Positions 8,812 through 18,287 are shown, counted from the stretch's first letter. The stretch is DNA of 64,000 nt from Paludibacter sp. (GCA_028692715.1 JAQUWU010000020.1:1-64000), one strand, 5' to 3'. The notes: a model not told the origin generated them from the sequence alone. Numbers and translations are program-made.

Positions 8812-9018
8812 CTATGACAAATATGGTATTGAATTTTCTTATTGCTTACATATAACTATCAGAGACTAAAATTACAAATTTGCATAAATCGTATTTCAAT
8901 TTTCACAAGCTTACGAGTCCAGTAATTGTCCTTTTTTTAAGGGACGAGCGAAGGGGATTCCAGTTTATTTTTCTTTTTATTTTTCCCCTCCATAAACCGA
9001 ATCTCCTACTCAGTTTAG

Positions 9019-11613
9019 CTATTTTTTTACTATTTTTCCTGTTGTTATCCCTTTGTCAGTCACGATATTTATTATATAAAGACCTTTTGTAAGTTTATCC
9101 ATTTTTAAGTATTCTGTAGGTGAACCAACACAATCTTTTTGCACTAGTATTCTGCCATTCACATCCATGATGCTAATGTGTTTCATTGTAGCCATATCAC
9201 TTTTTACAGACAAATAGATGTCGACAGGATTTGGATACAATAATATTTTGTAAGACTCCATATTTTTTAAACCGTTTGGTCCTAATATGGTTAGTTTACC
9301 GGCTTGATATACAAATGAATAATGGTCATCTAATCCGCCGGAAACAATTACATCATATTCTCCGGGTGAGCTAGTTAATACAGCATTTGTTGTAGCTGTA
9401 GGTAAAGTATTTATTAAAGTGGGCGTTTCATTAAACACAAAACCCGAATACGAAAGTCTGAAATTTGGATTTTCGCTGTTCATTTCACGTGTTGTATCGT
9501 TTGCCATTACCAACAATTCTGCTTTAGTCAAAGCAAGATTCAAAATAACGGTACTATCGCAACCCGTTTGGGTTTGAAGATTAAGCGTGAATTCGCCCGG
9601 AAGTTTGTGCCATTCGCCACCAAATTGTAAACTATCACCATACATTATTGTATTTTCTGTTGTTGTTTTAGCACTTGGATTCACTCTGATAAAAGCAGGT
9701 TGAGTATAAGCCAATGAATCAATACCACCTTTAAACCAAACAGTTGCTAATACATCGTGTGTTCCAATGGAGTTGTAATAGTGTTGAGGTTTAAATCCTT
9801 CTACACGTGTATTTTCTTCAAATTTCCATTCTAAACGTGCTATAAAAAGTGAGTCACTCGTAAAATTGACAATGCCCGAATCACACAATTGCTGATTATC
9901 AGCTGTAAAATTGAATCGTGGAATTTCATTTTGCGAAATAGTATCAGTAATTACTGAGCTCCATTTCCCAGCTTCATCTCTGAACTGAAAATACATTACC
10001 TGATTTCCCATGGGTAAGTTTGCTACATCTAACGAATCATTTATTGATGTCCTTTCTGTTTCAATATTTGAGGCAGCAATATTCGAACGGTAGTCAGGCT
10101 CAATTTCAAACCAGTAGCGATAGTTGGAAATACGGTTGTTCTTGATTTCGATATTTCCAAGTTGGAAATAGTTACTTTGAACGCTGCTCCATTTTCCTTT
10201 TGCATCAGCAAACCGTACAGAGAATGTATGCAATCCATTAGCAATATTATCTATTGTCAATGAATCCTGCCATAGGTAAATTCTATCGGCATCAAAAGGT
10301 TTTTGATTTTTTTGTTGTGTATTATTATCTATCCAATACTCCAATTTTGTTAGTACAGGATTAGTAATTATTTCGTTCCCCGATTTTACAAAGAATGAAG
10401 AAATAACGCTGCTCCAATTCCCCACATTGTCACGAAATCGAGCTTGTCCAACATGAAGACCATTGTTTACTGAACTCATATCCAATGAATCCAACCATTG
10501 ATAAAGATTTGTATTCGTTGTATTTTTGCGGTTTCTTGAACTTGAATTTCCATCCAGCCAATATTCCATTTGTGTTATTTGTGGTTGACCTATTATTTCC
10601 TTGTTTCTTTTCAGAAAGAAAGAAGATACTACACTGCTCCATTTCCCTGAGTTATCACTAAAGCGAACGTGTCCAACGTGTAATCCATCGCTTAAAGAAT
10701 TCATATCCAGCGAATCCAACCAATTGAAATTGCGAGCAGGGATGATAGTTTGCTGCATTTTAGATGCAGAATTATTGTCGATCCAATACTCCATTTTTTC
10801 GATGTTGGGATTCAAATCTACCATTGCACCTGATTTCAGAAAGAAAGAAGATACCACGCTGCTCCATTTCCCGGAATTATCGCAGAATCGAACATGTCCA
10901 ACGTGTAATCCATCGCTTAAAGAATTCATATCCAGCGAATCCAACCAATTGAAGTCGCGAGTGGGGATGATCGTTTGCTGCATTTTAGATACAGAATTAT
11001 TGTCGATCCAATACTCCATTTTTTCGATGTTGGGATTCAAATCCACCATAGCACCTGATTTCAGAAAGAAAGAAGATACCACGCTGCTCCATTTCCCGGA
11101 ATTATCGCAGAATCGAACATGCCCAACGTGTAATCCATCGCTTAAAGAATTCATATCCAGCGAATCCAACCAATTGAAATTGCGACCAGGGATGATAGTT
11201 TGCTGCATTTTAGATACAGAATTATTATCAATCCAATATTCCATTTTTACGATTTTGGGGTTCAAATCCACCATAGCACCTGATTTCAGAAAGAAAGAAG
11301 ATACCACGCTGCTCCATTTCCCTGAATTATCGCAGAAGCGAACGTGTCCAACGTGTAACCCATCGCTTAACAAAATCATATCCAATGAATCCAACCAATT
11401 GAAGTTACGAGCTGGACTGATAGTTTGCTGCATTTTTGTTGCAGAGTTGTTGTCGATCCAATACTCCATTTTTGTAATTGTCGACACTGTGCCACTTATG
11501 CTTGCATTCACTTTCATTACAGCTGTTCCTTTTGGAAAAATAGAAGAGTTTGCTTTTGTAAATAATGGTGACGATAAGGCTATTATTGTAAAAAAAATTA
11601 GCAATTTTTTCAT
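9019..11613 (-). CDS. T9SS-exported protein with seven 75-residue repeats
   Basis: About 864 residues from the ATG at 11613; the frame is open further upstream, but this start gives a classical signal peptide (MKKLLIFFTIIALSSPLF). Residues about 44-570 hold seven tandem units with signature EYWIDNNS...WLDSLDM...LSDGLHVGHVRFxDNSGKWSSVVSSFF. The first four are almost identical, the last three progressively divergent. Then come a PKD-like segment, an MBG-like domain (about 700-775) and a C-terminal sorting domain (YPNPV..., about 782-864, ending GKIVKK) for the type IX secretion system. The repeat resembles the DPGFG/DG-H-V-R-D-G-WS module common in exported Bacteroidetes proteins. Probably cell-surface; ligand unknown. 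Likely co-transcribed with the two beta-helix genes upstream. Confidence 0.85.
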   Translation of the reverse strand: MKKLLIFFTIIALSSPLFTKANSSIFPKGTAVMKVNASISGTVSTITKMEYWIDNNSATKMQQTISPARNFNWLDSLDMILLSDGLHVGHVRFCDNSGKWSSVVSSFFLKSGAMVDLNPKIVKMEYWIDNNSVSKMQQTIIPGRNFNWLDSLDMNSLSDGLHVGHVRFCDNSGKWSSVVSSFFLKSGAMVDLNPNIEKMEYWIDNNSVSKMQQTIIPTRDFNWLDSLDMNSLSDGLHVGHVRFCDNSGKWSSVVSSFFLKSGAMVDLNPNIEKMEYWIDNNSASKMQQTIIPARNFNWLDSLDMNSLSDGLHVGHVRFSDNSGKWSSVVSSFFLKRNKEIIGQPQITQMEYWLDGNSSSRNRKNTTNTNLYQWLDSLDMSSVNNGLHVGQARFRDNVGNWSSVISSFFVKSGNEIITNPVLTKLEYWIDNNTQQKNQKPFDADRIYLWQDSLTIDNIANGLHTFSVRFADAKGKWSSVQSNYFQLGNIEIKNNRISNYRYWFEIEPDYRSNIAASNIETERTSINDSLDVANLPMGNQVMYFQFRDEAGKWSSVITDTISQNEIPRFNFTADNQQLCDSGIVNFTSDSLFIARLEWKFEENTRVEGFKPQHYYNSIGTHDVLATVWFKGGIDSLAYTQPAFIRVNPSAKTTTENTIMYGDSLQFGGEWHKLPGEFTLNLQTQTGCDSTVILNLALTKAELLVMANDTTREMNSENPNFRLSYSGFVFNETPTLINTLPTATTNAVLTSSPGEYDVIVSGGLDDHYSFVYQAGKLTILGPNGLKNMESYKILLYPNPVDIYLSVKSDMATMKHISIMDVNGRILVQKDCVGSPTEYLKMDKLTKGLYIINIVTDKGITTGKIVKK
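10611..11510. repeat. Tandem 225-bp repeats inside the T9SS repeat-protein gene
   Basis: The marker TCAGAAAGAA recurs at 10611, 10836, 11061 and 11286, exactly 225 bp apart, with long identical stretches between copies. These encode the four near-identical 75-residue units. Similarity falls off towards the C-terminal units, so the recent duplication took place at the N-terminal end. Confidence 0.9.
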
Positions 11614-11672
11614 CCTTAAAGTTGATTTTAAGTTATGATTTTTTTGAAAGAAAATATACAAAACCTTTATGA

Positions 11673-12689
11673 TTATCTGGATTGAGCTTCAACAGTAACA
11701 TCTACTTTTAGTTTGCCATTCTTAACTTCTGTAGCATTATTTAGTACCGATACATGCGGGTTTGAAGGATTAATTTTGAAAGGGTACTCAGTACCGTAGA
11801 TGCCAGTGTCGGTATTATCAAATCCCGCTCCAATTCCGGCCGAAGTTAATTTTAAATGATAATCATTTTCATAATCAAATGTATATTCCTTTCCTGTTAT
11901 TATATTCTCAAAAATCCCTGCAAAAGCTTGTGATTCTATATTTCCCTGGTTGGGAAATATTAAACCAGGTGCAGCCACAATCAGGTTGTTTTTAAAAGTG
12001 CAGGTGTTCGGATAGTTAACATAATTTCCAACAATAACATTTGAATTGGCTTCAATTCCGTTACAGTGGTAAAAATTACTTGCTGACCAGCCACTATAGT
12101 TCACAATACCATTTGTAAGCAAAATACAATGATTTATTAAGGTTACGTTCTCAAAGGATTGAATCACTCCCTGAATGATACATTTTTCGAAAACTACATT
12201 GGTGACATTTATTGAACCAAATATATATCCTACTATAACACATTCGTTGAACATAAGTAGGGTTGAGGGTTGGTTTATGTATCCCATATTCAGATTGTTG
12301 AATTTCATTCTCGAAAAGATGAAATTGTTGAATGTATTTCCTGCAGGCATGCTAATATCTCCCTCTAAACTAATTCCTTCAAAGGTACTTCCACTTGCAG
12401 CAGTTGATAGCATTAATGTCCCATAGATACGCGTAGGGTTGGTCGCTGCTGTTGAATCGGGGTAATGCCCCGTTCCGTAAATAGTCAGTTTTTTTGAAAT
12501 ATTCAAATTTTTATTATAGGTGTAGCCGGGTAAATAGATCGTATCACCCGATTCGGAATGAGCCATGATGGTATCAATGTTTTGATGAAAAAAAACCTTT
12601 GATCCATTTTGCAATGCAATTATGCGCTGTGCCTGCACGTTTAACAAGCATAAAATTAAAACAGCAATGAGGAAGCTAATTCGTTTCAT
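11673..12689 (-). CDS. Secreted right-handed beta-helix-like protein, paralogue 1
   Basis: 338 residues with a clear signal peptide (MKRISFLIAVLILCLLNVQAQ). The mature start (RIIALQNGSKVFFHQNIDTIMAHSESGDTIYLPG, residues about 22-55) resembles the opening of pectate-lyase-type parallel beta-helix proteins. It is followed by Asn-rich short repeats (FNNFIFSRMKF, FYHCNGIEANSNVIVGNYV). No catalytic residues can be named. It is 78 bp downstream of a paralogue sharing both ends, including the closing NATEVKNGKLKVDVTVEAQ. That tail is not a recognisable T9SS sorting domain. The next gene starts 59 bp downstream, so an operon is likely. Confidence 0.75.
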   Translation of the reverse strand: MKRISFLIAVLILCLLNVQAQRIIALQNGSKVFFHQNIDTIMAHSESGDTIYLPGYTYNKNLNISKKLTIYGTGHYPDSTAATNPTRIYGTLMLSTAASGSTFEGISLEGDISMPAGNTFNNFIFSRMKFNNLNMGYINQPSTLLMFNECVIVGYIFGSINVTNVVFEKCIIQGVIQSFENVTLINHCILLTNGIVNYSGWSASNFYHCNGIEANSNVIVGNYVNYPNTCTFKNNLIVAAPGLIFPNQGNIESQAFAGIFENIITGKEYTFDYENDYHLKLTSAGIGAGFDNTDTGIYGTEYPFKINPSNPHVSVLNNATEVKNGKLKVDVTVEAQSR

Positions 12690-12767
12690 AAATCTATATT
12701 ATTAAGTTGTTGATATTTAGTATTGTAAGTGAATGAATGATTATGTAATTATGTTGTTTCTTAATTC

Positions 12768-13808
12768 TTAACGGGGTTGGGCTTTCACCGTAACATTCAC
12801 ACCCAATTTTCCATTAATTACATTTGAAGCGTTATCAACCGAAATAATGTGAGGATTTTCAGGAACGTCTTTGTAGGGTATATCTGATCCATAGATTCCA
12901 ATATCCATTCCATCGGTACCTGCATTTTTTCCCGGACAGTCAGGTTTCAGACGGTAGTTGTAATCATAATTAAATCCTGAAGTTAGATTTTCTGCATTAA
13001 CAAAAATCGATTCACGAGCTATGTTCACGAGATTACCAGTCATCGAATTGGTTCCAATAGCATCATTTGTAATATCTAGATTTGCTGAGAAAAGATTATT
13101 TCGCAATGTGGATTGATTTAGACCACTCATAGGATTACTGGCCAAACAAATATTGTTTTCGATAAGAACACCAGACACATTGGAAAAGAAATAACTATAA
13201 TCTAATATTGTATTGTTTTTAAAATAGCAATTTTCAGGAAAATTGAAATTAACTACATAATCATTTATAATATTTCGCTCAACAGCTATGTTGGAAGGAG
13301 TATAACCACCATCCACCATACTACGGATAACATTCTCGTTAATGTTAATGTAATTGACCTGAGAGTTGCTAACGTTGCTATTATAATTTAAGTATATGTT
13401 ACCCACATTGCAACGACTAATCGTTACATTTGAGACATTCCTATTTGTTGTATTAGTTCCGAAATATATATTTGCATTAATATAAATGCCAGACAGTGTG
13501 GAGTTATCACTTCCGGTAATAAAACGAATATTATTTAGAATGCCTGAAAAACCAGTAGCTTTGGTAGAATCAGGAACATGACCTACGCCAAAAATATGTA
13601 ATTCTTTATTTATGCTAAAGTCTTTACCATAATTATAATTTGTGCCTGGTAAGTAAATTGTGTCACCTTGTTCGGCATGAGCCATTATAGTGTCGAGCTG
13701 TTGATGAAAAAATGATTTAGAACCATTTTGCAAAGCGATAACACGCTGTGCTTGTATGCTTAATAAGCATAAAATTAACACAGTAAAGAGGGTAATAATT
13801 CGTTTCAT
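12768..13808 (-). CDS. Secreted right-handed beta-helix-like protein, paralogue 2
   Basis: 346 residues with signal peptide MKRIITLFTVLILCLLSIQAQ. It shares with its neighbour the conserved opening VIALQNGSKSFFHQQLDTIMAHAEQGDTIYLPG and the end NASNVINGKLGVNVTVKAQPR. The middle is more divergent and rich in Asn/Ile ladders (ISRCNVGNIYLNYNSNVSNS, IENNICLAS) typical of parallel beta-helix coils. The two genes are a tandem duplication whose central coils diverged. As first gene of the putative three-gene operon it has a promoter-like box at 13937-13944. Function unknown; no sugar-lyase signature is visible. Confidence 0.75.
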   Translation of the reverse strand: MKRIITLFTVLILCLLSIQAQRVIALQNGSKSFFHQQLDTIMAHAEQGDTIYLPGTNYNYGKDFSINKELHIFGVGHVPDSTKATGFSGILNNIRFITGSDNSTLSGIYINANIYFGTNTTNRNVSNVTISRCNVGNIYLNYNSNVSNSQVNYININENVIRSMVDGGYTPSNIAVERNIINDYVVNFNFPENCYFKNNTILDYSYFFSNVSGVLIENNICLASNPMSGLNQSTLRNNLFSANLDITNDAIGTNSMTGNLVNIARESIFVNAENLTSGFNYDYNYRLKPDCPGKNAGTDGMDIGIYGSDIPYKDVPENPHIISVDNASNVINGKLGVNVTVKAQPR

Positions 13809-14103
13809 AAGACTATGTATTTTAATGATTTAGTATTATAAAGAGTTGAAATGTAAGTAGTAGGAAATTCATAGAAAGCAAAATCCCAAGCGTTTAATTA
13901 TTTGCAGTTTGTTTATTTATGTGTAAATATATTACACAAAGATAAAATTGGTTGCGAATTATATAATAGCAAAAGATACAAAATGCTGCGCAATAGGTAA
14001 AATATTTTATTTTTTTTTATATCGTTTGGATGTGAGGATTAATATTATTTTCGTAAAAGTAAGCTTGTTTCTTTTCTAATTCCAAATAGAAAAAACAAAA
14101 AAA
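13809..14103. other. Leader and intergenic region
   Basis: About 300 bp of very A+T-rich DNA. The only readable signal is the minus-strand -7 box at 13937-13944. Confidence 0.4.
13937..13944 (-). promoter_or_regulatory. Promoter -7 box for the beta-helix/T9SS gene set
   Basis: On the minus strand TATCTTTG matches TAnnTTTG, about 130 bp upstream of the 13808 start. No clear -33 element. Confidence 0.4.
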
Positions 14104-14131
14104 ACTCTCAAATCAATTAAGATATGAGAGT
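14104..14131 (-). terminator. Hairpin terminator
   Basis: ACTCTCA pairs with TGAGAGT; on the minus strand a T7 run follows. It lies about 400 bp past the DUF4831-like gene and just beyond the gene relic at 14165-14346. Confidence 0.6.
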
Positions 14132-14164
14132 CTAAATATCAATAAAAATTTAGAAAGAATTATT

Positions 14165-14346
14165 TTATATTGCATTCGGAAGTGCTGTAACAAAGTCGAA
14201 AAATACCGATCTCGCTTTAAGAACTGCAATATAATGGTTTAGTTCTTCTTTATAATCTACTTTCTAGTCTTTGTGTATTTTAGTTGTAAGCAAACTTATG
14301 CAAATTCAGCAATGCGTTTATTGTAGGCTTGTAGTGCATTTGCCAT
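14165..14346 (-). pseudogene. Possible gene relic, minus strand
   Basis: Two protein-like fragments lie in different frames. One is MANALQAYNKRIAEFA (14346-14296). The other is a 32-codon stretch ending ...FFDFVTALPNAI at the stop 14165-14167. Both look like real protein ends separated by stops and a frame change, with a terminator just downstream. On the upstream side lie palindromic fragments (GTCCCGTTGGGAC near 14366-14378). This fits a decayed gene, but the family is not recognised. Confidence 0.35.
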
Positions 14347-14545
14347 GTTGTTTTTATCTGTTTCGTCCCAACGGGACTCTGATATTGCCATGTGTTAAAA
14401 CACCACAAAATGCGTTGTCACTACGGGACGTTTATCATTACGAAAATTTGAATTTGGAGTGCCTTTGGTACGTTTTTGTATTCTAACGTTATGGCTTGCC
14501 CAACATTAATAGCAGTGAAAAATAGTGGTTTAAGCCCATCTATAA

Positions 14546-15586
14546 CTATTCCACGCTCAACAATCTTCCGGTTTTCGTATCAAATTTTATTTTGATATTG
14601 GGTTGTTCAACAAAATCAACCGATAGGGGAATGACTTTCCCAAATTGAGGAATATCAAGTTTTTCATTGTAAATATTATTTAGCCCATCGCTAATGCTGA
14701 TTTGAGTGCTGGCAGGTTGTATGTAGTAAAGTGCCGGAGTTGCTTTTTTTGCTCTCGAATCTGAAACGGCAGTGGGAATTGCGGTAGGTATTACATTAAT
14801 ATAAAAGGGTCTTCCACTTAAATCATCTTTTGAAACGATACCGTTGAAGGCTGACAGACGGAATAATACCTCATCTTTTGTGGCAGAGCTTGGTGTAAAA
14901 TATATTTTTTTAGAAATTATTTCAGTTGTTTTTTTACCAATAAAAAGTTCTGTCAGGTTTTTTTCAAGTTTATTTAATCCATCCATAACTGTTTTAAAAG
15001 ATGAACCATCAGCAGGAAGATGTTCAACATCAGCAGTAAGAATGCCCATACGACTTTCACGAATGCGATAAATTTGTTTTGCTGCGCCTTCAGCCATTTT
15101 TGCTTCAGAGCCTGCCATCATATATTCTTCGCCCAAAGGCAATAAATCAGTTGGGACAACATCCATTGTTGTTAATTTAGGTGTTTCAACTTCTTTTTTT
15201 TCTTCTTTTACAAAAGGAGTATTTATTCCATACAAAATCCCTTTTTTATTGACTGATAAATGAGATACATTCGATTTTTTTGTTGGAACGAATGAAAAAG
15301 TCCGTGCAGGATCGGCAACTGATTGCGTTTTCAGGTTAATACTCTTGATGTTATAAATGGTTTTTTCATCAGTAACGACCTTTTTTGTAGCTAAATAACG
15401 TTCGGAATAACGATAAAATATTCCGGGTTTTTCGGTGACTTTTTCAGTTGTAATTTCAATGCAAAGTTCTGTTTTAGGCAATGAGTATACCAAAACAGAC
15501 TGACCTTCAGAAATAGAAAATGATGTCTGAGCATTTGCTAACAGACATAAAATGAGTAAGTTTGATAAAATATACAGCTTTTTCAT
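14546..15586 (-). CDS. DUF4831 family secreted protein
   Basis: 346 residues with signal peptide MKKLYILSNLLILCLLANAQ. The order of segments matches what I recall of the DUF4831 family of Bacteroidetes: an N-terminal beta-rich part; a central EEYMMAGSEAKMAEGAAKQIYRIRESR region (about 153-178), characteristically followed by LPADGSSFKTVMDGL; and a C-terminal part ending FDTKTGRLLSVE. It has no lipobox, so it should be periplasmic or outer-membrane associated. Role unknown. It is monocistronic, with long gaps on both sides. Confidence 0.8.
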   Translation of the reverse strand: MKKLYILSNLLILCLLANAQTSFSISEGQSVLVYSLPKTELCIEITTEKVTEKPGIFYRYSERYLATKKVVTDEKTIYNIKSINLKTQSVADPARTFSFVPTKKSNVSHLSVNKKGILYGINTPFVKEEKKEVETPKLTTMDVVPTDLLPLGEEYMMAGSEAKMAEGAAKQIYRIRESRMGILTADVEHLPADGSSFKTVMDGLNKLEKNLTELFIGKKTTEIISKKIYFTPSSATKDEVLFRLSAFNGIVSKDDLSGRPFYINVIPTAIPTAVSDSRAKKATPALYYIQPASTQISISDGLNNIYNEKLDIPQFGKVIPLSVDFVEQPNIKIKFDTKTGRLLSVE

Positions 15587-15726
15587 AAGATTATTGTTAT
15601 TTATATATAGCGTTTTAATGCTTTGCGATATTTATAGTTATTTGCCTGCGTTTTATTTGCCTTACGTTAATAATTAGGATTTTTGACAATATATATTAAT
15701 TAGTTTCAACCACTCAATCCCATTAA

Positions 15727-15878
15727 CCCATTATCACATCACCACATCACCACATCACCACATCACCACATCATCACATCATCACATTATCACATCATCC
15801 CATCACCACATTATCACATCACCACATCACCACATCACCACATCATCACATCATCACATCGTCTCATCACCACATTAC
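15727..15878. repeat. 8-bp tandem repeat (CACATCAY), 19 units
   Basis: 152 bp that split exactly into nineteen 8-bp units such as CACATCAC, CACATCAT and CACATTAT. The block ends at the base before the topA stop codon (TAG on the minus strand, 15879-15881), so in the transcript it begins directly after the stop. Related blocks lie at 23311-23379, 40346-40376, 56404-56548 and 56609-56683. There are no spacers, so it is not a CRISPR. Confidence 0.9.
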
Positions 15879-18287
15879 CTACTTCTTTTTCGGTTTTGCC
15901 TTCGCTTTGGGTTTTGCTTTGGTTGCAGGTTTTGCTTTTGATTCTGTTTTCGCAGCTGTTTTTCTTCCGAATCCTTTTTTCTTAGTACCTGCATCCGGTT
16001 GAGCAGCAATTAATTCTTGACATCTTTCCAACGTTAATGTGTTGGGATCAGTTCCTTTAGGGAAGATTTTGTAATTTATTTTGTCGCAGGTAAAATACGG
16101 ACCAAAACGACCATTCAAAACCAGAATTTCATTGTTTTCGCCCAGGGTTTTTATGATGCGGTTTTTTTCAGCTTCGCGTTTTTCTTCAATAATTTCAATG
16201 GATCTTTCCGCAGTAACTTCCATTGGATCATCGGTTTTGGGTAATGAATAAAAACTGGCATCGTGACGAATATATGGTCCAAACCGGCCAATGGCAACGG
16301 TCATCACTTTTCCTTCGTATTCGCCTACCTGACGCGGAAGTTTAAATAATTCCAGTGCTTCCTCCATGGTGATGCTTTCGATTGATTGTTCTTTGCGTAA
16401 GGAAGCAAAAACTGGTTTTTCTTCTTCTTCCGAAGTCCCAATTTGTGCTAATGGACCATATTTACCAATCTTCACCGATAATTGACGACCGCTTTTCGGA
16501 TCGACCCCTAAGATTCGTTCGCCCACCTGACGTTCAGAATTTTTCATCGTATCTTCAACAATCGGATGAAATTCTTTGTAAAATTTATCGATGGATTTAG
16601 TCCATTTTATTTCGCCATCAGCTATGCTGTCGAATTCTTTTTCTACATCGGCAGTAAAATTATAGTTCAGAATTTCAGGGAAATGACCAATAAGGAAATC
16701 ATTTACCACTGTACCTATATCGGTTGGGAACAATTTTGATTTTTCTGCTCCGGTATTTTCTTCTTTTATTTTATCGGTTATTTTACCGCCTTTTAGTTTT
16801 AGAATATTGTATTCTCGTTTTTCGGGTTGTCTGTCTCCTTTTTCAACATAGGTACGGTTTTGAATGGTTGAAATTGTTGGTGCATAAGTTGAAGGACGAC
16901 CGATTCCCAGTTCTTCTAATTTACGTACCAAACTCGCTTCACTGTAGCGTGGAGGTTTTAGTGAGAATCGTTGTTGAGCTACAATTTCAGACGAAATTAG
17001 TTTTTCGCCGCTTTTCATGATTGGTAATAATCCTTCGTTTTCTGCATCGTTTTCATCGTCGGTAGATTCTAAATACACTTTCAGAAAACCATCAAAAACA
17101 ATCACCTCACCTGAAGCAATAAACTGTAGTTTGCTTCCTGAAACCGAGATGTAAATGGACGTTTTTTCCAATTCAGCATCGGCCATTTGAGACGCTATGG
17201 TACGTTTCCAAATGAGATCATACAACCTTTTTTCCTGTGATGTTCCATCTACAGAATGAGCATTCATATAACTCGGACGAATGGCTTCGTGAGCTTCCTG
17301 AGCCCCTTTTGTTTTAGTAGTGAATTTGCGTATGTGAACATATTTTTCGCCGGCCATGCTGATAATCTCGGCTTTGGAGGTGCCCAGTGCCAAGTCAGAA
17401 AGGTTTACTGAGTCAGTACGCATATATGTTATTTTCCCTGCTTCGTAAAGTCTTTGAGCAACTTGCATGGTTTGTCCTACCGAGTAGCCTAATTTACGTG
17501 CAGCCTCTTGTTGCAATGTTGAAGTTGTAAAAGGAGGAGCGGGCGATTTCTTTGCCGGTTTGGTAATTATATTTTCGATGCTAAATTGAGCAGCTTTGCA
17601 ATTTTCAAGAAAAGCCTGAGCATCCGCTTTAGTTGAGAACCGTTGTTGAAGTTCGGCTTTCAATTCAACGGGATTTCCGTTTTTGTCCACTGATGTAAAA
17701 ATAGCATTTACACGATATGTATCTTCAGGAGTAAATTGATTGATTTCACGTTCACGTTCTACAATTAAGCGTACAGCTACTGACTGAACACGTCCTGCGG
17801 ACAAAGATGGACGAATTTTTCGCCACAAAATGGGTGATAACTCAAAACCTACTATACGATCCAATACACGTCTTGCTTGTTGAGCATCCACCAGATTTAT
17901 GTCAATATCGCGAGGATTCTCTATGGCGTGAAGGATGGCCTCTTTAGTAATTTCGTGAAAAACAATCCTTCGAGTATTCTCTTTTTTTAATTTCAGTTCT
18001 TCGTACAAATGCCATGCAATTGCCTCTCCCTCGCGGTCCTCATCAGAAGCAAGCCATACAATTTCGGCTCCTTTAGTTGCTTTTTTAAGTTCTGTAACCG
18101 TTTTCTTCTTATCGGTAGATACAACATATTGAGGTTGATAATTATTTTCAAAATCAATTCCAATTCCCTTCTCGGCTAAATCGCGGATATGTCCGAAACT
18201 GGACATCACCTGATATTCTTTCCCAAGAAATTTTTCAATGGTTTTCGCTTTGGCGGGGGACTCTACTATTACAAGATTTTTAGGCAT
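15879..18287 (-). CDS. topA: DNA topoisomerase I
   Basis: Type IA topoisomerase that relaxes negatively supercoiled DNA by single-strand passage. Counting from the ATG at 18287 (the frame extends two codons to a TTG, which I reject) it has 802 residues. The Toprim domain holds E9 in VIVESPAKAKT and the D82-x-D84-x-E86 triad in SDEDREGEAIAWHL. The active-site tyrosine is Y288 in KITYMRTDSVNLSD. Instead of zinc ribbons, the C-terminus carries topoisomerase C-terminal repeats with GRFGPY (two clear copies, plus a related GKYGPL) and a Lys/Ala/Pro tail that should bind DNA electrostatically. It is divergent from uvrA. An 8-bp repeat block abuts its stop. Confidence 0.96.
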   Translation of the reverse strand: MPKNLVIVESPAKAKTIEKFLGKEYQVMSSFGHIRDLAEKGIGIDFENNYQPQYVVSTDKKKTVTELKKATKGAEIVWLASDEDREGEAIAWHLYEELKLKKENTRRIVFHEITKEAILHAIENPRDIDINLVDAQQARRVLDRIVGFELSPILWRKIRPSLSAGRVQSVAVRLIVEREREINQFTPEDTYRVNAIFTSVDKNGNPVELKAELQQRFSTKADAQAFLENCKAAQFSIENIITKPAKKSPAPPFTTSTLQQEAARKLGYSVGQTMQVAQRLYEAGKITYMRTDSVNLSDLALGTSKAEIISMAGEKYVHIRKFTTKTKGAQEAHEAIRPSYMNAHSVDGTSQEKRLYDLIWKRTIASQMADAELEKTSIYISVSGSKLQFIASGEVIVFDGFLKVYLESTDDENDAENEGLLPIMKSGEKLISSEIVAQQRFSLKPPRYSEASLVRKLEELGIGRPSTYAPTISTIQNRTYVEKGDRQPEKREYNILKLKGGKITDKIKEENTGAEKSKLFPTDIGTVVNDFLIGHFPEILNYNFTADVEKEFDSIADGEIKWTKSIDKFYKEFHPIVEDTMKNSERQVGERILGVDPKSGRQLSVKIGKYGPLAQIGTSEEEEKPVFASLRKEQSIESITMEEALELFKLPRQVGEYEGKVMTVAIGRFGPYIRHDASFYSLPKTDDPMEVTAERSIEIIEEKREAEKNRIIKTLGENNEILVLNGRFGPYFTCDKINYKIFPKGTDPNTLTLERCQELIAAQPDAGTKKKGFGRKTAAKTESKAKPATKAKPKAKAKPKKK

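Noticed and set aside
10601-11638. 345-codon plus-strand ORF
   Set aside because: It is the antisense shadow of the 225-bp tandem repeats of the T9SS protein; the 225-bp period keeps the frame open. The minus-strand product has a signal peptide and sorting domain.
14271-14486. 71-residue plus-strand ORF
   Set aside because: No recognisable features; it overlaps the better-supported minus-strand gene relic and REP-like palindromes.
15727-15878. CRISPR array
   Set aside because: Units are 8 bp, contiguous and without spacers; there are no cas genes.
16382-17020. Plus-strand ORFs inside topA
   Set aside because: Shadows of a gene with intact catalytic motifs on the minus strand.
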